A DNA stretch of 64,000 bases from CAWCDJ01 sp963796485 (GTDB taxonomy: Bacteria; Acidobacteriota; Terriglobia; Bryobacterales; Bryobacteraceae), in assembly GCA_963796485.1 (NCBI GenBank), contig CAWCLV010000004.1, positions 1,364,001 through 1,428,000 of the forward strand. The letters run 5' to 3'. Position numbers and translations under genes: made by a program. Positions 8,524 to 15,336 of this stretch are shown here, piece by piece (positions within the stretch are counted from its first letter, which is position 1; every line of letters begins with the position of its first letter). The notes beneath the pieces were generated by a model. The model had not been told where the DNA came from and made no database searches. It saw only the letters and a list, made by a program, of their open reading frames with translations.

Positions 8524-9038
8524 TTCCAGTACACCACCAGGCAGAGAATCATGGTCATGGCCGCTAGCCAGATGGCCGGGCCGGTTAATGGTTTGGTCCA
8601 CTCCGGTTTCTGCGTTCCTTCACGCATCAGCCGGCGAATTTCCAGCAACTGCTTGCGGGCGAGCGATAACTCCCAGGAGTTTTGCGCCAGCTCGGAGGCC
8701 CTGAGGGTCTCCTGCTCGGCGCGCTTCAGCGCCCGCAGCCGGTAGTGCAGCTCCGCGTACTTGAACTGCGCGAAGAAGTTATCGGGCTCCAGCTGAATCG
8801 CCGCTTCGAGCGCATCCTCGGACTTATAGACGCTATAGTTCATGGCGTGCGCCATCCCCAGGCACGTCCGCAGATCGGCCGAGGCGGGGTTCTGTTCGCA
8901 CGCCAGTTCCAGCTTCTCGATATACTCCCGCAGCTTGGCGGGCGAGACCGTGTGAGGGTCTCGCCAGGGAACCGGGGGAAGCCGGAGCGGCGCGCTTTGG
9001 GTAAGCTCGCCGCTTGCAATGGTCAGTTCGCTATTCAT
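8520..9038 (-). CDS. TPR-like protein with C-terminal membrane anchor
   Basis: A 172-residue product starting MNSELTIASGEL. The central part (about 45-135) has helical repeats of tetratricopeptide type: LRTCLGMAHAMNYSVYKSED, ALEAAIQLEPDNFFAQFKYA, then a second helical pair. The last about 20 residues (PAIWLAAMTMILCLVVYWK) form one membrane helix, so the TPR part should face the cytoplasm. The ATG at 9038-9036 is one base after the amt stop; a longer frame upstream to 9143 would lie inside amt and is rejected. Sitting directly behind amt with one base of spacing, it is a candidate Amt/P-II accessory protein. Function unknown. Confidence 0.78.
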   Translation of the reverse strand: MNSELTIASGELTQSAPLRLPPVPWRDPHTVSPAKLREYIEKLELACEQNPASADLRTCLGMAHAMNYSVYKSEDALEAAIQLEPDNFFAQFKYAELHYRLRALKRAEQETLRASELAQNSWELSLARKQLLEIRRLMREGTQKPEWTKPLTGPAIWLAAMTMILCLVVYWK

Positions 9039-9039
9039 G

Positions 9040-10668
9040 TTACTGGGCGGCGGCGGGCCGCGCCTTGAGTTCGAACTCGGGGTAGCCGAGCTGGCCCATT
9101 TCGGGGAGGTCCAGGCCTTCGAGTTCCGCCTTGGCGGAAACACGCTGGCCGACCACCTTGTCCACCACCAGGTTCACCGCGAAGGTGAAGCAGAAGACGA
9201 AGCCGATCAGCGTCGCGACGCCGATCAACTGCGCAACCAACTGGCTCGCATCGCCGTAGAACAGGCCGGTTACGGACCCGTTGACGCCGTTCCACGAACC
9301 GCCGTAGTTGCTCTTGCCGTCAGCGAAGAGGCCCACCGAGATGACCCCCCACAGTCCGTTTGCGCCGTGGACCGAAATGGCGCCCACGGGGTCGTCCACT
9401 TTCATCACGCGGTCCACGAACTCGACCGAGAGGCAAACCAGAACGCCGGCGATCAAGCCGATGATGCTCGCGCCGACCGTGTTGACAAAACCGGATGGCG
9501 CCGTGATGGCCACCAGGCCGGCCAGCAGGCCGTTACCGGACATCGAAGCGTCCGGCTTGCCGTACCGCATCCACATGTAGAACATGGCGCCGAAGCCGCC
9601 GGTCATGCCGGCCAGCATCGTATTGACCGCAACCGAGCCGATCCGCAGGCTGCCGTTGCCGGAAGCGCCGAGCGTCGAACCGGGATTGAAGCCGAACCAG
9701 CCGAACGCCAGGATGAAGCATCCCGTCAGCACCAGCACGATATCGTGCCCGATGATCGCGTTGGGCTTGCCGGTGCGCGTATACTTGCCCAGGCGCGGAC
9801 CGATGATCATAGAGAGCGCCAGGGCCGAAAGGCCGCCCACCGCGTGCACCACACCCGAGCCGGCGAAATCGCAATAGCCTTTGCCGAGCCCGAAGTTCGC
9901 CCCCAGGTTGGCCAGCCAGCCGCCGCCCCAGGCCCAGTTGGCAAACAGCGGATAGATGAACGCGCCCATGAGGAACGAGGAAACCAGAAACGCCGCGTAT
10001 TTCCAGCGCTCGGCCGCCGAACCGGTGACGATCGTGAGCGCGGTGTCCATGAACACCATCTGGAAGAGGAACACCACCATCACGCCGACGTCATACGTGC
10101 CGCCCTGCGTCAGAAAGAGCCCGTGCTGGCCGAAGAGACCGAACGGCTTCCCGAAAAGCGTCATGGTCCATTCCTGGCTTAGCGGTGAGGCGCCGCCCAG
10201 GTTGGCGATTCCGCCCACGCCTCCCATCTGGATGGTGAAGCCGATCAGCCAGTAAGCCAGCATACCGATGCCGTACACCATGAAGTTCATCATCATCGTG
10301 TGGTTCGCGTTTTTCGCCCGGCACAAACCGGTCTCCACGATGGCGAACCCCGCCTGCATGAACATCACGAGAAAGCCCGTGATGAGCGTCCAGGTGAAGT
10401 TGATCGCGATCTTGTTTTGCCCGACCTGGTTGATCACGTCACCAACAGTCAGACCCTTCTTCGCGTCGGAGGGCGGAACATCCGCCACGGTCCCGGTGAG
10501 ACTTCCGTCCGGATCACCCGCGGCGCGCGCTTCCGGCTTGGGGGCCTCGACGCTCTTGATATCGTTCGTTGTGATCGCGGTGGCGGCAGGCGCGGCGGCG
10601 GGAGTTTGCGCCATAGCCAGCCCGGCGGCCATCAGGATCGTCGAAATGAATAGAGTTGGTCGCTTCAC
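9040..10668 (-). CDS. amt: Ammonium transporter Amt
   Basis: A 542-residue ammonium channel of the Amt/Mep/Rh family with the usual eleven membrane helices. Conserved elements include FVETG-like FAIVETGLCRAKN, the first pore histidine in GSGVVHAVGGLSALA and the second in ISVHGANGLWG. An N-terminal signal peptide (VKRPTLFISTILMAAGLAMA) and an Ala/Pro-rich periplasmic extension precede the channel, as in many proteobacterial and acidobacterial Amt proteins. I place the start at GTG 10668-10666, which has GGAGG 10 nt upstream. The earlier ATG at 10692 has no ribosome site and lies inside the preceding small gene. It is co-directional with P-II, which normally blocks Amt when nitrogen is sufficient. 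Confidence 0.95.
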   Translation of the reverse strand: MKRPTLFISTILMAAGLAMAQTPAAAPAATAITTNDIKSVEAPKPEARAAGDPDGSLTGTVADVPPSDAKKGLTVGDVINQVGQNKIAINFTWTLITGFLVMFMQAGFAIVETGLCRAKNANHTMMMNFMVYGIGMLAYWLIGFTIQMGGVGGIANLGGASPLSQEWTMTLFGKPFGLFGQHGLFLTQGGTYDVGVMVVFLFQMVFMDTALTIVTGSAAERWKYAAFLVSSFLMGAFIYPLFANWAWGGGWLANLGANFGLGKGYCDFAGSGVVHAVGGLSALALSMIIGPRLGKYTRTGKPNAIIGHDIVLVLTGCFILAFGWFGFNPGSTLGASGNGSLRIGSVAVNTMLAGMTGGFGAMFYMWMRYGKPDASMSGNGLLAGLVAITAPSGFVNTVGASIIGLIAGVLVCLSVEFVDRVMKVDDPVGAISVHGANGLWGVISVGLFADGKSNYGGSWNGVNGSVTGLFYGDASQLVAQLIGVATLIGFVFCFTFAVNLVVDKVVGQRVSAKAELEGLDLPEMGQLGYPEFELKARPAAAQ

Positions 10669-10672
10669 GAAG

Positions 10673-10855
10673 CTATTTCCTCCAGATCGCATTTTTCATG
10701 TAGGCGGGGTTGAGCACGCCGATGATCCCGGCCAGGCTTACGGCCAGTCCGATCAGCACGATCGCCATCCGGCCGCCCACCCCGGACGCCATGGTCAGGC
10801 TCAACATGCTGATGATGAACCCGAGAAACGTTATTAGAATTCCTATGATCGCCAT
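10673..10855 (-). CDS. 60-residue small membrane protein, amt-linked
   Basis: Starts MAIIGILITFLGFIISMLSL and holds two hydrophobic segments (about 2-20 and 28-48) separated by a glycine-rich turn, followed by a short basic tail (AYMKNAIWRK). The ATG at 10855-10853 has GGGAGAG 4-6 nt upstream, which supports it over a longer frame to 10900. The stop is 4 bp before the GTG of amt, and the end of this gene carries the amt Shine-Dalgarno, so the two are translationally close-coupled. No known family recognised; a two-helix membrane partner of Amt is an inference from position. Confidence 0.7.
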   Translation of the reverse strand: MAIIGILITFLGFIISMLSLTMASGVGGRMAIVLIGLAVSLAGIIGVLNPAYMKNAIWRK

Positions 10856-10869
10856 GTCTCTCTCCCTCG

Positions 10870-11049
10870 TTATTCCTCGGAGTGCTCCCACGGTTTGCAC
10901 TTGGCAAAGACCGCCATCGATACTCCCAGCAGCGCCAGCCCGGCACCCAGGGCCAGATAACTCACGTTGGCCGCCAAGCCCATGGCAATCAGGACAAATG
11001 CCACCAGAAATAACGCCACCGCTTGTGCCTGCGTTTTATTCGCTCCCAT
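10870..11049 (-). CDS. 59-residue small membrane protein, amt-linked
   Basis: A short gene readily missed by length cut-offs. It begins MGANKTQAQAVALFLVAFVL and ends AKCKPWEHSEE. Two hydrophobic helices (about 10-27 and 30-48) are separated by AANVS, and the C-terminus is charged. The ATG at 11049-11047 has AGGAG 7 nt upstream, and the TAA at 10872-10870 is 14 bp before the next small gene. It lies 48 bp after the P-II stop. It is a second two-helix protein between glnB and amt with no sequence similarity to the first that I can see. Function unknown. Confidence 0.68.
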   Translation of the reverse strand: MGANKTQAQAVALFLVAFVLIAMGLAANVSYLALGAGLALLGVSMAVFAKCKPWEHSEE

Positions 11050-11097
11050 ATCTCATCTCCTGTTTATGAATATTCGGCCGTTTCGAGCGGCCCCCTC

Positions 11098-11436
11098 TCA
11101 GAGCGCGGCCTCGCCCCGCTCGTCGTTGCGGATGCGGATGGCCTCCGCGATGTCGTAGGCGAAGACCTTGCCATCGCCGATCTTGCCGGTGCGGGCGGCT
11201 TCCGTCAGTACCTTGATCACCTCGGCGTAGCGGTCGGCAGCGACCACGATCTCCAACTTCACCTTGGGCAGAAGATCCACGTTGTATTCCTGCCCGCGGT
11301 AGGTTTCGGTATGGCCTTTCTGCCGGCCATGGCCGCGCACGTCGCAGATGGTCATGCCGTCGATTCCGATGGCCTGCAGCGCTTCTTTCACGGCTTCCAG
11401 CTTGAAGGGCTGGATGATTGCCTCGATTTTTTTCAT
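11098..11436 (-). CDS. glnK: Nitrogen regulatory protein P-II (GlnB/GlnK)
   Basis: A 112-residue P-II protein, exactly the family length. It binds ATP/ADP and 2-oxoglutarate and controls Amt and nitrogen enzymes. The T-loop GHTETYRGQEYNVDLLPKVK carries the uridylylation tyrosine at position 51. The B-loop (TGKIGDGKVFAYDI) and the C-loop (IRIRNDERGEAAL) signature are intact. Being upstream of amt in the same direction, it fits GlnK better than GlnB, but sequence alone does not separate them. A 272-bp gap (11437-11708) holds its leader; I found no convincing sigma-54 -24/-12 pair there. Confidence 0.95.
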   Translation of the reverse strand: MKKIEAIIQPFKLEAVKEALQAIGIDGMTICDVRGHGRQKGHTETYRGQEYNVDLLPKVKLEIVVAADRYAEVIKVLTEAARTGKIGDGKVFAYDIAEAIRIRNDERGEAAL

Positions 11437-11708
11437 CGTGTTTACCGTCCTGTGACTTGCGTTGTTCCCACCGCAGAGCGGATACAGTTCTCCCGCGCTG
11501 CATTTTCTTGGAGAGTGATGGCTACCCAGCGTGCCGGATCAAGGCGGCACAATCACGACGGAGTGAGTGCGAAATGGGCCGCTCCGCAAGGCGCGGCGCC
11601 CGGTTGATGCTATTCTCCGTCAGACCGGCCGAAGGTTCAAACGAAACATTCTTATTTGAGATATCGGAAATTCTTATCGGCATCGCCTGTTCCGTTTGCC
11701 TTCCGCCG

Positions 11709-12899
11709 TTACTTCTTAGGCCCGAAGAATGCCACCATTCCGAGCAGCACCGTGGGCTGGCTGTGCGATGTCCCCCCGTTCTGCGACTCGAAGTACGACA
11801 TATTCGACCAGTCGTTGCGAAACTCGAGGCGGCTCAGGAGCCAGCCGGTCAGCTTGTACTCGCCGGTCAGCGTGAATTCCTTCAATTGCTGCGGCAGCCC
11901 GGTGGCGAATCCATCCATGTCGTCGAACCACTCGACCCGCGTCGCGAGGGACACCTTCGGCGTCAACTGAAAATGCGCCGCGCCCGCAAGCCCGGTCCAC
12001 TGCTGCGAGCCGGGCCCGATATTCTTGTCGCGCCCGTAATCGAAATTGACGTAGTAGCTGATCTTGTCCGTCGGGTTGACCGCCACCGTGGTGTCGTAGA
12101 GGTTCCGCACTCCCTGGTTGGTGTGCGACTTCTCCGGGCCGACATAATACACGTTGGTCCACGTGACTTTCTTCCAGGCGTAGGCACCGTTCAGGCCGAT
12201 GGTCTTCCCGCTGTTGTTGTCCTCCACGTTGTTCCACCCTTGCACCACCTGCACGCCTCCGGTGAAGTGCGCCCCAATGGGGAACGACGCGCGCACGCCG
12301 AAGTGGTAATACGGAATCGCCAGGGCGAACAGCAGCGAGCGCGAGTAGTTCCAGTCCTGATTGGTGGGGACCACCTCGGCGCCCGCCGAAGTCCAGAACT
12401 TGCCGGCATCGATTTCCAGACCGTGCCAGGATTTCGGCTTCAGGCTGACGTAGGCCTGCTGAATGTAGTCCAACTGGTCGGGAGCCCGGTCACTGGCCCC
12501 AATGATCCGGAACTGCTGCCCGAACCCGGCGTCGAGGTGAAAGCCGACGGGCCCCGGCGCGTGGTCGATCGTGATCATTGCCGAGCTCAGGTGCGCCGTA
12601 TCGGAGCGGACGTCGAAATTTCGCAGGCCGTTGAACCCCGAGTCCGGATGGTTGAAGTTAGCGTCCACGTAGCCGTCGAACAGAAAGCTGAAGTCGGTCC
12701 CCCAATGGGTAAACGGGGACGGGGCGGGCGTCGCCGCGGCGGCGGGGGCCGGTGCGGGGGCCGGAGCCTGCGCGGCGGCGGGGGCCTGGGCCGTGGCCGG
12801 AGCCTGCGCGGCGCCGGACTGCGGGTCGGTGGACTGCGCGGAAGCCGCCGCCAGAAATAGCGAGGCGCCGATAAATAGTCGAATCCCTATCTGATTCAC
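11709..12899 (-). CDS. Outer-membrane beta-barrel porin with Ala/Pro-rich N-terminal linker
   Basis: A 396-residue secreted protein. A signal peptide (residues 1-21, cleavage after ASA) is followed by about 35 residues of Pro/Ala/Gln repeats (22-61), then a beta-barrel made of alternating aromatic/polar strands (FDGYVDANFNHPDSGF, GVRASFPIGAHFTGGVQVVQ). It ends VLLGMVAFFGPKK, an aromatic C-terminal strand. This matches the putative outer-membrane BBP2/porin group. The GTG start has GGAGG 6 nt upstream. It precedes glnK and amt in the same direction and may be the outer-membrane entry for small nitrogen compounds; that role is inferred from position. Confidence 0.82.
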   Translation of the reverse strand: MNQIGIRLFIGASLFLAAASAQSTDPQSGAAQAPATAQAPAAAQAPAPAPAPAAAATPAPSPFTHWGTDFSFLFDGYVDANFNHPDSGFNGLRNFDVRSDTAHLSSAMITIDHAPGPVGFHLDAGFGQQFRIIGASDRAPDQLDYIQQAYVSLKPKSWHGLEIDAGKFWTSAGAEVVPTNQDWNYSRSLLFALAIPYYHFGVRASFPIGAHFTGGVQVVQGWNNVEDNNSGKTIGLNGAYAWKKVTWTNVYYVGPEKSHTNQGVRNLYDTTVAVNPTDKISYYVNFDYGRDKNIGPGSQQWTGLAGAAHFQLTPKVSLATRVEWFDDMDGFATGLPQQLKEFTLTGEYKLTGWLLSRLEFRNDWSNMSYFESQNGGTSHSQPTVLLGMVAFFGPKK

Positions 12900-13020
12900 G
12901 AAATCCCTCCTGCTGGAATGTATGTGAGCGGTATCGCTTTAGCGGCGAGGCTAAAAGGCGGCTGGCCGACGGGGCTGCCGGGTGAAGATTAATGTTTCAT
13001 CCACTCTAGCCCGGCCAAAT

Positions 13021-13051
13021 CCGAAATGCGAATAGATATTTTCTATTTCGG
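13021..13051. promoter_or_regulatory. Imperfect inverted repeat between porin and speA
   Basis: CCGAAAT at 13021-13027 is mirrored exactly by ATTTCGG at 13045-13051, with an inner AGA/TCT pair. It is AT-rich in a GC-rich background and lies between two divergent genes. It could be an operator; there is no T-tract, so a terminator is unlikely. Confidence 0.35.
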
Positions 13052-13186
13052 CGATAGGCGGCGCTGGCCGACCCCCGGTGGCGCCGCGATCCGGCTCTTC
13101 CGGGCCGGCGCCCGGCTGTAACGCAGTTTCTCCTTGTGCACTTTGGCCGTTTTGAAGGACACTGAGGGGTAAGGAGAGGCAACGCG

Positions 13187-15133
13187 TTGGAAAGAAATGG
13201 CCGAAAGGGTTCCCTCGTCATGGAGCCCACGGAGCGGTGGACGCCCCAGGTAGCCAGCGACCTGTACGATGTCGCGAGCTGGGGAAAGGGCTATTTTTCG
13301 GTCGGGGACAATGGCCACGTCCGGGTACACCCGGAGAAGGACCCGGCCCGGTCCATCGACCTGAAGGAACTGGTGGATACCCTGGTGCTGCGCGGCATCA
13401 ATCTGCCGATCCTGATCCGCTTCGCCGATATCCTCAAGCACCGGCTGGGCGAACTGCACAGCGCCTTCGCCACGGCGATCGCCGAACACCGCTTCCAGGG
13501 CGAGTACTGCTGCGTTTACCCGATTAAGGTGAATCAGCAGCGCCAGGTGGTGGAAGAGGTCCTGGAATTCGGCCGGCCCTACCACTTCGGGCTGGAAGCC
13601 GGCTCCAAACCCGAATTGATGGCCGTCATGGCCATGGCAGACAACGATACCCCCATCGTTTGCAACGGCTTCAAGGACGACGAATACATCGAGATGGCGA
13701 TGCTCGCCCAGAAAGTCGGGCGCAAGATCATCCCGGTGGTCGAAAAGTACACCGAGCTCGGCCTGATCCTGAAATACAGCCAGAAGGTGGGCGTGCGCCC
13801 GATGATCGGCCTGCGTGTGAAGCTGGCCAGCCGCGGTTCCGGCCGTTGGAAGTCCTCGGGCGGGTACCGCTCCAAGTTCGGGCTTTCGGCGACCGAAGCC
13901 ATGCGGGCGCTCCAGGAACTCAAAGACCAGGGCATGGCGGATTGCCTCAACCTGCTGCATTTCCACCTGGGCAGCCAGATCACCAACATCCGGCAGATCA
14001 AGGGCGCGGTGAACGAAGCGGTTCGCGTCTATGTGGACCTGGCGCGCGCCGGCGCGGGACTGCGCTACCTGGACGTCGGCGGCGGTCTGGGGATCGACTA
14101 CGACGGCTCCCAGACCGACTTCGAATCGAGCGTCAACTACACGCTCCAGGAATATGCCAACGACATCATCTACCACGTCCAGAACGTGTGCGATGAGGTC
14201 GGGGTGCCCCACCCGACGATCGTCACCGAGAGCGGGCGCGCCATCGCCGCCTACCACAGCGTGCTCGTGTTCAACGTCCTCGGAGTTTCCGGGATGGGGG
14301 AGGCGGATGCCACACCCGAGCCGCCGCAAGATGCCGAACAGCCGCTGATCGACCTGCAGGAGACGTTCCGCAGCCTCACCACCAAGAACCTGCTCGAAAG
14401 CTATCACGATGCCCAGCAGGCGCTCGACCAGGCGCTGAACCTCTTCAGCCTGGGCTATCTCTCGCTCGAGCAGCGCTGCATCGCCGAGAACCTTTACTGG
14501 GCGATTTCGCGGAAAATCCAGAAACTGGCCCGGGATCTGGACTACTTCCCCGAAGAACTGGAGGGCATCGACGCCATGCTCTCCGCCACCTACTTCTGCA
14601 ATTTCTCGCTGTTCCAGAGCATGCCTGACAGTTGGGCCATCAAGCAGCTGTTCCCGATCATGCCGATTCACCGGCTGGAGGAGGAACCCACTCAGCACGC
14701 CGTTCTGGGCGACATCACCTGCGACTCCGACGGCAAGGTGGATGCGTTCATCGACCGGCGCGACGTGAAGCGCACTCTGGCACTCCACACCTTCCAGGGC
14801 GGCGACTACTACCTGGGGGCCTTTCTCCTGGGAGCGTACCAGGAGATCCTGGGTGACCTGCACAACCTGTTCGGGGATACCAATGCCGTTCACGTCCGTC
14901 TGGGGCCGACCGGCGACGTGGTGCTCGACTCGGTGATCAAGGGGGACACCGTCCGCGAGGTGCTGAATTACGTACAGTTCAATTCGGACGCCCTGGTCAC
15001 CCGCCTCCGCCGCGACGTGGAAACCGCGCTGCGCGAGGGCCGGCTCACCTACGAGGAGAGCGGCTCGCTGCTGCGCTTCTACGAAGAGGGCCTGCACGGG
15101 TACACCTACCTGGAAGACGTGCACGAGCAGTAA
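13187..15133 (+). CDS. speA: Biosynthetic arginine decarboxylase
   Basis: A 648-residue PLP-dependent arginine decarboxylase (agmatine and polyamine synthesis, cytoplasmic), the length of E. coli SpeA. The PLP lysine is in YCCVYPIKVNQQRQVVEEV near residue 113. The alanine-racemase-fold barrel motifs HFHLGSQITNIRQIKGAV (about 259) and the PLP-phosphate glycines YLDVGGGLGIDYDGSQ follow. The substrate cysteine region near the C-terminus reads LFQSMPDSWAIKQLFPIMPI, with the usual helical insertion (about 385-440). The start is TTG with AAGGAG 10 nt upstream; an ATG at 13220 is an alternative that would remove 11 residues. It is monocistronic between a divergent porin and a histidine kinase. Confidence 0.94.
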   Translation: MERNGRKGSLVMEPTERWTPQVASDLYDVASWGKGYFSVGDNGHVRVHPEKDPARSIDLKELVDTLVLRGINLPILIRFADILKHRLGELHSAFATAIAEHRFQGEYCCVYPIKVNQQRQVVEEVLEFGRPYHFGLEAGSKPELMAVMAMADNDTPIVCNGFKDDEYIEMAMLAQKVGRKIIPVVEKYTELGLILKYSQKVGVRPMIGLRVKLASRGSGRWKSSGGYRSKFGLSATEAMRALQELKDQGMADCLNLLHFHLGSQITNIRQIKGAVNEAVRVYVDLARAGAGLRYLDVGGGLGIDYDGSQTDFESSVNYTLQEYANDIIYHVQNVCDEVGVPHPTIVTESGRAIAAYHSVLVFNVLGVSGMGEADATPEPPQDAEQPLIDLQETFRSLTTKNLLESYHDAQQALDQALNLFSLGYLSLEQRCIAENLYWAISRKIQKLARDLDYFPEELEGIDAMLSATYFCNFSLFQSMPDSWAIKQLFPIMPIHRLEEEPTQHAVLGDITCDSDGKVDAFIDRRDVKRTLALHTFQGGDYYLGAFLLGAYQEILGDLHNLFGDTNAVHVRLGPTGDVVLDSVIKGDTVREVLNYVQFNSDALVTRLRRDVETALREGRLTYEESGSLLRFYEEGLHGYTYLEDVHEQ

Positions 15134-15140
15134 ACCGGCG

Positions 15141-15180
15141 GGCGAATTCGCCGCTGACTTAGCTAAGTCCCGCAAAGCGG
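15141..15180. repeat. Nested perfect palindromes downstream of speA
   Basis: GGCGAATTCGCC (15141-15152) and GACTTAGCTAAGTC (15156-15169) are both perfect palindromes, and the second is enclosed by CCGCT (15151) and AGCGG (15176). They start 8 bp after the speA stop. There is no T-run, so if they end transcription they do so without a classical intrinsic terminator. Confidence 0.6.
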
Positions 15181-15336
15181 CGCGCCTCTGCCGGACCGGT
15201 TCGGACGCCCTTGCCGGCCTATCGCAGGCGCTCGAGGACATATAAGTCATCGCCTAACTCGCCTCTAAACCGAACCACCGTAATATCCGATAGAACGGAC
15301 CTCGGGGTGCACTCCTCGTCAGGGGGGCGTCCAACC

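Noticed and set aside
8520..9143. Longer N-terminus (35 extra residues) for the TPR-like protein
   Set aside because: The extension lies inside amt and reads as its shadow; the ATG at 9038 directly after the amt stop is a better start.
11437..11708. Sigma-54 (-24/-12) promoter for glnK
   Set aside because: The best candidate (CGGCAC-N5-GTAGC) has the wrong spacing between GG and GC, so it is not supported.
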